Assembly (NCBI GenBank): GCA_024220525.1
Contig: JAMYWO010000006.1
Span: forward strand, 235,996-299,995
DNA: 64,000 nt
DNA from: Cochliopodium minus
Lineage: Eukaryota; Discosea; Himatismenida; Cochliopodiidae
Direction: 5' to 3'
The notes beneath the pieces are model-generated. The model saw nothing but the letters and a program-made list of their open reading frames with translations, ran no database searches and was not told where the DNA came from. The first letter of the stretch is position 1. Every line of letters starts with the position of its first letter. Shown piece after piece: positions 36,273-48,000 of this stretch. A program made the position numbers and the translations under genes.

Positions 36273-38336
36273 TTATGTTTCAGTCTTCTTATTGTCAATG
36301 TATTGCAAAGGAAGCAAACCAGAAGGATGTTTGTTATGATAAATTTTGGGGATATTTAAATCACAAAAAGTATAATTAGTGGTTTTCTTGACCCAATCAA
36401 GACCAGCATATTCATAATAAGATTTCAATGATCTGACCTCTCCTTGGATTTTATATACATCTAGGTCTTTCGTGAAATGTTTGTCTGGATCTTGATTTTC
36501 TCTAAGGAGATCCATTGTGGAGTTATCAAGCAAACCGAACTGATATTTCAATCTTTCAACTGATTTTACTGTATCCTCCCAAACTACCTGTTAATAAACA
36601 GATAAATAAAAATTTATAAAATAAAAATAAAAATAAAATAAAAATAAAATAAAAATTTTTTAAAATGAAGATGAATAGTATTACAGGAGCAACCATATCT
36701 CCTTTTACTTTGTATTTGTGAAAGATGATTGACAAAGAAGGATTATAAATGTCCCACCCATTAGTAAACAAACAAGTAGACAACAACAATTCTTCTCCCG
36801 AAAACAAAAATTTGTAGTTGGGGTCAAAAGGACAATCCACCAAAAAATCTGCTCTTCCAAACAAAGCCCCTGCGCCAATAAAAATTCCTGGAAATGGTTT
36901 TGTAATTCCACTAGATTTTGCATTAAGTAGTCTACCTAAAAATTAAAGCGAATTTTAATTAATTTTTATTTATTTTTAATTTTATTTTTATTTTTTAATT
37001 TTGAATTATTTTATTTTCAAAATTAAAATTAATTCTTTTTTTTTATTTTTACCATTAACTCTAGGCAAACCATGGTCGTCCCATTTATATTCGCACAAAT
37101 TTACAATGGTGTTTTGGGCAGAATCCCCGTTATTAATGTATTCACTTACGTCAGGAGGATGCCAAGATAAAACCACTCTATCATATTTTAATTTGAATAT
37201 TTCTCCTTTTATCTTGTGATCCCTTTAAATAAAGGAGAAATAAAATATAATGGGAAAACAAATAAATTTTAAATGAACAAGAAGATAAAAAATAAATAGA
37301 AAAAATTAACAAAAATAATTATAAAAAAATATTGTTCATAAACAAAAAAAAAATAGAAAAAAATTATTCACCAATCAGGTACAAAAACAGTGTGAGAATC
37401 GATTTGCATGAAAAATTCTTCTCCTTCGTACAAAGTAGAGACGAGATACCTCGAAGGTACAACTCCCCTAGTTTCGGAGGCCTTCATGCGAATGACAGAG
37501 ACATTTTCTCGCCAACATTTTTTCTTACTTACAGTCATCAGCTCGCAGTATTTTTCCAAGCAATCCAAATCTCCTTCGTTGTTTTGTTGTACTAATCCGA
37601 TGTGAATCAAATTTGGTTCGTAAGCGTTCTGGTACAAAGTTCTATTTAAAAGAAAATTAAAAAAAAAATTTGTGAGTATTTAAAATCAAAAGATCAAAAC
37701 AATTTCTGACATCCTTTAATAAATATACAAAATCTTGTATTGATTTAAAGATTAATTTCTTTATCAAATCTATTATTTTGTTTTATTTTGAATTGGATGT
37801 TAAAAATATTCAAAGTATATGAAGAATTAATTAAATTCAATCGATATGTTTCTTATTTAGGATTTTATTATTTTCATTAAGATCATATTGGTCATGATTT
37901 AATGATATGGGAGTTTTATATTTCTCCAAAAGAAATTTGGATATTTTTGAAAATATTAAAAGGTTAATTGTTCTTTACTTTAATGTATCAGGACAGAGTG
38001 AATCTCTAAATGAAGCAATTGATACAAATATGGCCGATTTCTTCCTTTTATCAGGAAAGATGAATGATCTTGTCCAATCCAATGTTATCTGTCAAAGAAA
38101 CAATTAAAATTATATCTTCCTTTATTAAACTAATAACAGGTTATAAAATTTATATACGTTGTTGATAGGGTATTGCTTTGTATTGGAATCTATATCTGGA
38201 TTTTGATCCCATTTATTCAAATTTTTTTTGGGTAGAACTTTTATATCATCATTGGGATCTGTATTGATTAGAAAATAGAGGAATGTAATCAAGAATACAC
38301 CCAATATCAAAAAAAAAATTGGGAAAATTTTTTCAT
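36273..38336 (-). CDS. GT60-family UDP-GlcNAc polypeptide N-acetylglucosaminyltransferase, type II membrane protein
   Basis: Six exons on the minus strand. An N-terminal hydrophobic anchor, FLILGVFLITFLYFLIN, marks a Golgi type II enzyme. Family landmarks are AIFVSIASFRDSLCPDTLK, EPNLIHIGLVQQNN, GVVPSRYLVSTLYEGEEFFM with QIDSHTVFVPDWD (the D-x-H metal site), LSWHPPDVSEY and PGIFIGAGALFGRADF. VDCPFDPNYKFLFSGEE and WDIYNPSLSIIFHKY complete the set. These match GT60, which includes the Skp1 hydroxyproline GlcNAc-transferase and the trypanosome mucin-type enzymes. A membrane anchor favours a secretory-pathway substrate over cytosolic Skp1. The ATG ending at 38336 is out of frame by one base with the anchor, across a run of ten A (38309-38318); a homopolymer error would explain it. 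An in-frame ATG is otherwise absent upstream. The intron at about 37643-38000 is the longest in the gene. Confidence 0.85.
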
Positions 38337-38615
38337 TTTTTTTTTTTTATTTTTTATCAAGTTTGAAATTGGACATAAAAAAGGAAACTATAAACAAGAT
38401 AATGCTCAATCAATGAATAATTTGATGATCTATTGTTTCACTGTTCTAAATAACCATTATCAAAACAACAAAAAAGCAAATAAAATGGAAATTTTTTTTA
38501 TTTGTAAAATATCTAATTGATCTATTTCATATTTCCTTCCAGATTTCCTTCCAATCACAAATTCTTTTGGAGAATCACATAAAATAATATCTTAATAAAA
38601 AAAAAAAAAAAAAAT

Positions 38616-39661
38616 ATGGAAAATAATAGGAATATTAAAGTTTTCATTTATGATGTAGATAGCACTTTATATAGTAAAGGGAGTGGATTAGATAATGAAA
38701 TGAGAAATGGAATTAGAAACTGGATATCAAACAATATAAGTAAAAATAAATCACCATTACTTTAATTTTAATACCTATCTATCTCAGAAAAGGAAGATAT
38801 ATTAAAAAATTTGCCAAATGATAACAATGCCAATGATGATAAAGATCCAATAATCAAATTGCAAACTGTAATTTTTCTCAAATAAATCAAATTATGAAGT
38901 ATTATTAAGATACCGTTTTGATCATTGAATTATATAAACAGTTATTCTTATCTATACCTTTTTTGAAAGCATTTTTACAAAACTTATGGATTATCTGTTC
39001 TGGGATTAAAGAAGCATTTCAATATAGATGAACAAGATTATTTGGGTAAGAAATAAACTTATCTTCCATATAGATTAATATTTGCCATAAATTCCAAAAA
39101 TTATAATATTCATAGAATTTGTGCATTCACCATCTAAAAATCTTGATAAATATCTCGCCAAAGAGAAAGATATTCAACCCTCATTGAAATCAATCTTGAA
39201 TAGCATTGTGGATGTGAAAAATGGTCAGAAAATAGGACATTACATATTCACAAATTCTCCATTGTTCCATGCCAAAAGGGTGATATCCTATTTTGATTTG
39301 GATGGAATTTTTGATGGTAAATCAACATAAAAAAAAAAAAAAAATTTTCTCTGAAAATAAATCATAAATTCAAAAAGATTGCCTTGATTATCTTCAAATG
39401 AAAGAAAATTCAAAACCTCATTATGAATCATTTGAAATGATGTTCAATATGATAACTAAAAATCCAAAATACAAAGATATCAAGCCGCAAGAATGTCTAT
39501 TTTTCGATGATAGTTTAGCTAATTTGCAAAATGGAAAGAAATTTGGGTTTAACACAGTTCTTGTAAGTGGAAAATCAAACAAGAATTTTGTGGATTTTTG
39601 TATTGATGATATCCATGGAATTCCTTCCCTATTGAACGATGTAGGTCTCAAATTGTTGTAA
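38616..39661 (+). CDS. HAD-superfamily pyrimidine 5'-nucleotidase-like hydrolase (SDT1/PHM8 type)
   Basis: Five small exons from ATG 38616. HAD motif I is FIYDVDSTLYSKGSGL (D-x-D-x-T-L-Y), motif II HYIFTNSPLFHAKRV (T-N), motif III lysine in NSKPHYESFEMM, and motif IV ECLFFDDSLANLQNGKKFG (D-D). The FTN form and the all-helical cap with FFYKTYGLSVLGL-type sequence fit the SDT1/PHM8 branch, which removes phosphate from UMP, CMP or lysophosphatidic acid. All four motifs are intact and the length, about 250 residues, is normal. The enzyme is probably cytosolic since no targeting signal is seen. It is divergent from the glycosyltransferase gene with 279 bases between the starts; that gap is AT-rich and contains a short tandem ATTTCCTTCCA repeat near 38530. 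Confidence 0.85.
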
Positions 39662-39879
39662 TATTAATTATTTCCCAAAAGTGAAAATCAAAATAAAAAA
39701 TTATTTATTTGAATATCCTTTCTATTGATAAATTGGATATAGAATACAATTAGTGAAACTTCATTAAAAAGGTTGCATATATGAAATTAAAATTGACTGA
39801 GAAAATAATAATAAAAAATCTCCTTTTGTTTCTCCCAATCAAAAAAAGAAATTTTCATTTTTAAACTATATAACCAAAA

Positions 39880-42800
39880 ATGGATGTAATAACAGAGATG
39901 TTGCAACATATGATAGAATGCAAAGAGATTTTGGAGAAATCTGAAGAAGAAATGTTATCAGTTAATGATTGGACACAATTGGATGCGAAAGCAACCAAAT
40001 TGAAATTAGCTCATGAAGCATATAAAGTACCCTCTTATCAAAAAATAAAATATTATAAAATATATTAATCCTTCAACCCAAATAAAAAATATATACACAA
40101 ATTAAAAAATATTTACAAATAAAAGACTATAAAACCTATTAATGGTGAATCTGGTCCTGATTTCGAACCCAAAAAATGTTCATTTCCTGTTAACTTGGCA
40201 ACATATGAGATATTAAAATTCCAAAATAAGATAGTGACAAGATTTTATATTTGCAGAAGGAAGATATCATTTTTGCAAGAGAATTACCAACAGATACCAA
40301 CATCACAAGTATCTAAAATAGCATCAATAATTTCAAAAACAAAAAATGTAAAGAGAACTTTCTTTTTTACACCTAATAATTTTGATTTTCAATATTTTTC
40401 TTTATTTACCTAATTGAAAACATAAAATATTGTTTATACCATCATATCATCATGATATTTATCCATCAAATTTCATTTCTTTCATTAAACATAAATATTT
40501 AAGATATTGGCAGGATTATTGAAACCTGATGATAGAGTACTTGTCAGAAATAGATTTTGGACCCAAAATCAAATTGAATGTTCCACCGAAGAACAAAATG
40601 TGATTCCTCTCGATGAATTATCTATATTAAAAGTTATAGGAGAAGGATCTTATGGTAAAGTGTATAAAGCAACATATAATGAAGAAGTGGTTGCAGTTAA
40701 ATCGGTCACCATTCTCAGTCAAGCTCACAAAGCATTTTTGGAAAGAGAATTATTTATATTGAGGTAAAAATATCAACTTTTATCCAAAGAATATTTCATA
40801 TTTTCATTATATACCCTTCCAAACAAAAAATGGAATTTATTAAATAATATAAATGTAATTTTAACCAAGATGTGATCTATTACTTGGATTGCAGTCAAAA
40901 TATCTGACCAATCTTCAATATATTCAAAGCTTATCATTTCAATTCTTATTCAATTCATTTTCTCAAATAGCAAAATGAATCATGAAAATGTATTGAGATT
41001 TATTGGGATATCCAGACAAAAAGATACCATTTATTTAATTACAGAACTTGTTTTATATGGAGAATTGGCAGCAGCGGTAGCAGAAGATCACATTCCAAGG
41101 GACAACTGGCACATCAAGCTCAAAATGGCACACCAAGGAGGGTTGTCAATCAATTATTTACATGAAAAAAAGATTATTCACAATGATATCAAAACAGAAA
41201 ACATGTTGATCTCTGAAGATTGGAATATTAAACTTTGTGATTTTGGTTTTGCTAGAGAGTTAGAAGGAGAATTTTTCAATGATAAGAGATTGTGTGGTAC
41301 ACCTTATTTTGCTGCTCCTGAAAAACTTCTTTTGAAGAATTATACATTTAAGGCAGATGTGTATGCATATGGTATTTGCATGATCGAAATCATAACTTTC
41401 GGTAAAGTATCTCTCGAGCGTCACATTTCCAACAATTATGCATTCGATCTTAAAAAGCTTCAAGCAAAGTTCCCTTCAGATTGTCCCAAGGAGTTTGCCA
41501 AAATAGCAATTGAAGCAATATCTTATGATCCAGAAGACAGACCAAGCATGCAACAAGTATGCTCTGTTCTTGAGAAATGTCTCTCCAAAGTCCAAAAACA
41601 GTACAAGTTGACACCTGTACCTGAAATTGTTTGCATAGATATAGATCTCGCCAAAAAGAGGAAAGAACTCAGTGGAGTTAAAGTTGATCCAAAGCTAGAG
41701 ATCAAATCTGAAGAGATCTCCAATAACGTTGGTTCTCAATCCCCTATTGTGCAACGTAATGAAGTGAAAAGCAGCTCTGCTATTGAAACATCTAGTGAAG
41801 GTACAAGAATATTCAGCATTGACAAAAGAACCTCAGTACTTGTTGATACTGACATATTCAAAAACGAAAAAAATCCACATAACAGCGAATCTACAAAGCG
41901 AGTTTACTCTGGTGTCGAAAAAAAAACCTACATTCGTCTTGGTGCTACCGTCATTTCTGGACACATTGCACCAAAAACAACGATCACCATCCAGATCAAT
42001 ATCAGTAACAAAACCATAAAGACTATTGAACAAATAGATTTGAAGTTGTTTGATTCTGAAAACAAAAAGATCGATCAAGTAGCTAATATTTGCCCTACTA
42101 AAGTTCCTGTTGTCGGATGGGACTCTTTTCCTATCTACTACAAAATCCCTGACATTGTTGTTGGAAAGGAATACAACATCGTTTTGATCGCTCAAACCAA
42201 GAATCGTTTTGACAAGAAGACTGACTCTTCTCTTCAAGTTCCCATCCCTTTCACAACAGTAGATTTCACTTCTGAATTCAAATATAATCCACATCACATA
42301 ATTGGTGCTCCATACGAGCTCGTAAAAAAAAAAAAAAATCTTTTTAAATTGATAAAAACTTTTTTTTTTACAAAAGGTTCGTATTAGAGAGACTACCGAC
42401 TACCCTAGAATTTTTAATGATATGGCAGATTATTTCAGAAAGAACTTTCATCTTCTATTGCCTTCCTTTGAATATTCCAAAGAAACTTTCGAACAGTCAG
42501 GTGACGAAGAAGAAATCTCCCTTTTGAAGTACAACTACAATTCTGGCTCGACTTTTGACGTTCAAAAACTGATCAAGAACCCTTTTTCACTTTGTAAAGT
42601 ATTCTACGATTTCCTCAAATTTCTCCCAGAACCTGTCATCACCAGCAAACATTTCCAAGTAATCCTTCCTTTTGCAGATCTCAAAACTCAAGGTGAAAGA
42701 CTCGAGAGTTTGAAGTCAGCATTCACTAAACTTCCTTCTCCTAATCGCAGTTTTCTTTTGGGACTTTTGTCTTTTTTCCTTCAAATTGATAAGCTTGGCA

Positions 42801-42973
42801 AGAAACTTTCTTCAAAGTGTCAAGATAACAACTTGTCTCAAGTTCTCAGTTTCTTTTTCGATAACGATTCTATCCTTAGACCTCCTAAGAATATTCCTTA
42901 CACTCTTGATGCCAGAAAGAAAATTTCTATTCTCATCCACGACATGATCATTGGTTGCAGATACTTTGATTGA
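39880..42973 (+). CDS. TKL-type kinase with arrestin-like and RhoGAP-like domains
   Basis: Five exons from ATG 39880. The N-terminus (MDVITEMLQHMIE) is helical. A protein kinase domain starts near 40600: glycine loop IGEGSYGKVYKA, lysine VVAVKS, catalytic loop IIHNDIKTENML, CDFGFA and GTPYFAAPE. The catalytic loop is HND instead of HRD, so it is a non-RD kinase, but the essential Asp, Lys and DFG are present. After a Ser/Lys linker an arrestin-like beta domain is seen near 41940-42290 (RLGATVISGHIAPKTTITIQ, GKEYNIVLIAQTKNRF). The last 190 residues resemble a RhoGAP domain: YPRIFNDMADYF, LCKVFYDFLKFLPEPVI, and LPSPNRSFLLGLLSFFLQI. Where RhoGAPs have G-x-F-R-x-S-G with the arginine finger, this one has ETFEQSG, so GAP activity is unlikely. 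A membrane signalling scaffold that phosphorylates partners near Rho GTPases is a reasonable inference. Confidence 0.82.
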
Positions 42974-43248
42974 ATTAATTTCTCTTTTCTCTTTTAATAA
43001 AAATAGAAAAAAAAAAAATGTTTAAATAAAAATAAAATAAACAAAAAATACATTCACTTCTTTCAAATTCTAATCCTCAATTCTTTTTCCAAAATTTCAA
43101 TTTTACGAATTTTATATAATATTCCAAAGAAAATTCTTTCAAAATAAAAATAAAAAAAAATACGGATCAAAAAATAAAAGTTTATAAAGCTGTTCTTTTA
43201 TATTTGAATTTAAAAGAAGAAATAAAGGATATAGGATTTGAATTTGGA

Positions 43249-44964
43249 ATGAATATTGATGATTTATTTGACAACGAACAAAAATTGGTAATAATATCAA
43301 ATATTTATTAAAATTAGCTCCCTTTAGACTTTAAATATCAGATGTCAATTTATATTATCTAATATATCAACCTAATAAACCAAATATATCCTCTCTGGAT
43401 TTAGATTTTGAAGATAATAGTGACATCAGCCTCCTCATTATCGGTATTGGCGACCATCATCTTCTTTTTTGCATTTTGTTTCACCTTGAGGACGAATACA
43501 TTCAAATATAGACTGATATTATATGTAAGGAAATAAACGTTTCAAAAAATATAATAAAAGCCACAAATTAAAGATAGAATTAATCAACATATTTAACAAA
43601 TGATAAATAAAACTTTTAAATTCAACTATAAAAATTAATTTCAAGATCAAATCAGCTTTAAAATTAATCAATATTGACTAAAATGATATTAATTTCTTCC
43701 TTTAATTCTTATAAGATTGCATTTTGTGACTTTTTTACAAGCATAGGAATGATATTGGGTAAAAAAAAAATTTGAAATAATTAAATAAATTAAATTAATT
43801 AAATTAAATAAAAATAAAATTAAAATAATTTATAAAGGCAACCATTTGTTGAAATTTGAAATTGCGAATCATTATATTTGTAATGTGATGGGATCGGTAA
43901 TTCAATTTTTCATGTTGGCAAGCATCTGTTGGACTTTTGTTGTAGGATTCACTTTTTACAAGTAAACAAAATTGTTTTTAAAAAATTAATAATTTTAAAA
44001 TTTTAAATTTAAAGAATTGTGGATCAGGAAAATACAAAATCTGTTGGTAAACATTTATTTTAAATTTTTTAAATTTTTTAAATTTTTTATTAGAAAAATA
44101 TGAATGGTTGTATTCAATATTTGCTTGGGGATTTCCTGCATCAACTGTGTTGGTCGGAAACATCTTTGATCTTTATGTTGACGATGGTGCTTTGTGGTGT
44201 TGGTAAAAAAATAATTAAATTAAATAAAACATTTCAAAAAAATAAAATATTTTAAAATAAATATTTCAAAAAAAAAAAATTATTTCTTTAAAAATTCTCT
44301 TTCAAAAAATTATTTTGTTGATCAATTAATTCTTTCACAAAAACTCAATTTAATGTTTTTGTCAGGTTTAAAAACTCAATTTTCAGATTTGTTTTGTTCT
44401 ATGTTCCATTGCTTATTGTGATAGTGGGAAATATAGTTTTCTGCATTTTGGCCAACAAAAAGAAAAAAGAGAGGGACTATTTCATTGTGAGAGAGCATTT
44501 TATTGCAGGTGAAAAGACTGATCAAGATAATCTCATCAACCTTTTTCGTGCTATTATCATCATTTTAGTTGTGTGTTGGACCCCTGCTGGTAATATTTTG
44601 AATTTTAGTTAAATTTTTATTTCAATTAATTTTTTTTTATTTTTGTAGTTGTAAATAGGATACAAAATTTTATTGAGCCAGGAAAACCAATTTTTGCACT
44701 TTACATACTTCAAGCAGGATTTACTCCTATTGTAAAAATAATTTCATTTTTTTTTTTCTTTTCAGTTCTTTGATTAATTTTTTTTAGATTGGATTTTTGA
44801 ACTCTTCTATTTATGCTGGTCAATCCATTAAATGTAAAAATAGAAGCACCAAAATAAAGGGAGTGGTTGATCCAAACAGTTTCAACAATTTTATGAGCCA
44901 ATATGAAGAAACAGACAAGAACCCAGAGTCTACTACTTTCAGCGTGGAAAATATTATCAATTAA
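43249..44964 (+). CDS. cAMP-receptor-like GPCR (Dicty_CAR family)
   Basis: About nine short exons from ATG 43249 (MNIDDLFDNEQKL). The splice from 43285 to about 43405 opens TM1, IIVTSASSLSVLATIIFFFA, followed by TLRTNTFKYRLILY. TM2 contains IAFCDFFTSIGMILG, TM3 ICNVMGSVIQFFMLASICW, and TM4 IFAWGFPASTVLVGN ending in the family-typical ALWCWF. TM5 is FVLFYVPLLIVIVGNIVFCI, TM6 LFRAIIIILVVCWTPAVVNR, and TM7 LQAGFTPIIGFLNSSIYAG. The conserved cysteines (before TM3 and in WCW) and the G-F-x-N in helix 7 fit cAMP-receptor-like proteins of Dictyostelium and relatives. The C-terminal tail is short with Ser/Thr sites. The ligand is unknown; many CAR-like proteins do not bind cAMP. It is not a close duplicate of the other receptor at 25586-26594. 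Confidence 0.85.
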
Positions 44965-45097
44965 CATTCACAACAAAAATAATTTTTGATGAAAAAAAAA
45001 AAAAAAGAAAATTTTCTTTTTTTCTCTTATGTTTATAAAAATAAAATATTTAAAAAAAAAGGTCCAAAAAAAAAATTAAAAATTAAATTATTTTTAT

Positions 45098-48000
45098 TTA
45101 TTTTTTGTTATTAACATTTTTTTTATCATCTTTGTTTTTGGCTTTGTGATAATCCCAACTGCAACCAATAGCATTCTTATCCCTTGAATGACAACAAGGG
45201 TAATAGCCATAATTATGCCTTCCGTTTTTCTCATCCCATTTCTTTTTGTGAAAGTAACAAGTAGGATTATTAGAAATGTTGGTGAGATCAAAGAAGATCT
45301 GTTTGCATCTGATACACTTTTTTCGATCAGACAAAAATTTCTGGAGCTTCAAAAGAGGGGTTTTGTTCATCCCTATGAAGTTTGGAAGAGGTTTTTTGTT
45401 TTCGAGGGAGTAGTTGAGCTCCTTTTCGAAAGAGATCCAATATCTTTCATTTGAATTGAACCAGAACAAAATTTCTTTGAGCTGGTTCTTGTCATTGTCA
45501 AGAAAAGTAAAGTTGTCACAATCAACTATCTTCACCAAAGGAATGTGACGACGAAAATTGAGGCCAGTGAAAGTAGCAAGCTTTTTATTTTTTTCAATGG
45601 AAATGGAGGTCTCATTTCCTTTTTGGGAAAAGGAGATCGTCAAGAGATTATCATTACTCGATATTTTACAGAGAGAAACAGAAGGAGGAACGCTGATATG
45701 CTGTAAATGATCGCAACCCCTAATTTCTAGTTGGTACAAGTTTTGTAAAAGGTTAGTTTTGTCAAAAAGACGCATTGGTAATTTGTTCAAACGGAGTTTG
45801 TAAATCTGCTTGCAATACTTGAAAAGATAGTTCAAAATGTCCTCTGTGAAGAAGGGAGTATTCTCCAAATTCAACTTCATAAGCTTTGGACTCTGTTTGA
45901 AAATGGATTTGAGATCATTGATACAGTTTTCCTTGATCAACTTGTTGAATTTCAAAGTTGTAAAAGCGACTTTGGAGAGATTCATTTCCTTTAAAATGAA
46001 ACATTGAACGTTTTCATCATAATTGTCAAACTTTATTGATGAAAAAATCTCTTCTTTCAAAAGGGGTTCTGTTTCTTGTTTGAGAGAGGTGGATTTCATG
46101 TTGAGGAGCTCTCTTTTCACTTTTTGCAGCTTTGCTTTCTTTTCGAAGAGTTTCTCTACTTGGATGATGAGGAATGGAACTCTCATTTGTGGTACTTGCA
46201 GCAGATCCTTTGGTATTGACTAAAATAAAGTGATTGATTTAAAAATAAAAAAATAAATAAAAAAAAAAAATAAATAAAAAATAAAAAAAAAATAAATAAA
46301 AAATAAAAAAAAAATAAATAAAAAGAATAAAAAAATATAAAAAAAAAATAAAAAAAATAAAAAATTATTAAAATTAAAAATAATAACAAACAAATAAAAG
46401 AAAAAAGAATAAAAAATGAAGAAAAAAAAAATTTGAAAATATAAAGTAAAAAAATAAAAAATAAAAAAAAATAAAAAAATAAAATTACGAAGAAAAGAAA
46501 TTTTACCTTTAATCTACTTTCTAATGTTACATGGGTTTTGACGGTAGTCTTCAAACGATCACTACCTATGATTTTGTCATATTGATTCTGCTCCACTTGC
46601 AAAAATCGTTCCAAAGGAGACGTCTTCTTCTGCTCAAGTTGCACACGATGAAGGGTGGAGAGGAAATAGTCAATTCCTCTGAAAAGGTTCATGTGGGTGA
46701 TATCATTATGTCTCCTCAGAAGTTTTTTGATAGATTTTATTCTTTCGTAAAGAAAAATGATTGTCTTCGGATGAAAAAGCATCGGAATTACTAATAAAAA
46801 AAAATGAAAAAAAAGTGAATAAAAATGAAAAAAAATAAAAATAAAAAAAATTTGAAATAAAACGAAAAAATAAAACAAAAATAAAGCAAAAAATGTGAAT
46901 AGTTTTTTTTTTTATTTTTTAAAAGATTTTGTTTTTTTCTTACCACATCCACCATTCATGTCTTGTTTTTTGTACTTTTCAAAAAATTCTCCACAAATTT
47001 TTTCATTGAAAAGATCAGTGTTACGAGTATCGATCTCGCATATTTTTTCTACCCACGTTCTGATGACTTCCTTTACCTTGATAGAAGCAAACCTCTTTTG
47101 GGTAGATTTGTGGACTTTTCTAAATGAAATATGAATAAAAAAAATATGAATAAAAAAAATAAAAAAATAAAAAAATAAAAAAATAAAAAAATAAAAAAAT
47201 AAAAATAAAAAAAATAAAAAAATAAAAAAATAAAAATTTAAAAAAATAAAAAAATAAAAATAAAAAAATTAAAAAATAAAAAATTAAAAATTTAAAAAAA
47301 TAAAAAATTTAAAAATTTAAAAACTTTTTTACCCATTCAAAAAAGGAAAACAAAAGAGAATATTCTTGGATTTAGTGATGTAAGACATCTCAATGAAACC
47401 CAAAAGCTTAGAGGAAGCAACAGAATCGACAATCAAGTCCTGGTCATTATCAACAGAGACCATACGTTTGAGTCCTTCGCGGGTTACGTTGACGATCCAA
47501 TTAGAGGGTTTTCCATCACCTCTGGGGCATACCATACCCATGACCAGCATGTCAGAGAGATCTATTTCGTCCAAGTTGGAGAGGGGACGTGATTTCGTGA
47601 GTTTGGGGTCTAAATACTCGTGAAGTGTTTCTCCTTCTATCTCCAATGATATTTGAACCTGAAAAAAAAGGAATTTTTTAAAGTAAATTTTTTTTTAAAG
47701 TTAATTTTATGTAAGGAAAATTTTATTTTTTAAAAAATTAATTTTAGGAATTTTTTCATTTTTTAAAAGGAATTTTTAAAGGAAAATTTATTTTAAAAAA
47801 TTATTTCAAATAAGTTTTTATTATAGAAATTAATTCAATCTTAATCTTTTAAAAATGTTACGGGCATTTCTTTCTTGAAAGGTGCGTATCTTAGTGAGGA
47901 AGTTTTGGAAAGGGGAACTCCATGTTGAACAATAATTTTATATAAAGTAGACACCGCAGACTCAATACCTAAGTCATTAGTATTTATAGAATGAATTGAG

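Noticed and set aside
46183-46878. Phe-rich minus-strand frame continuing through 46250-46500
   Set aside because: The hydrophobic middle is the translation of an AT-only intron; only its upstream part (about 46510-46790) is an exon.
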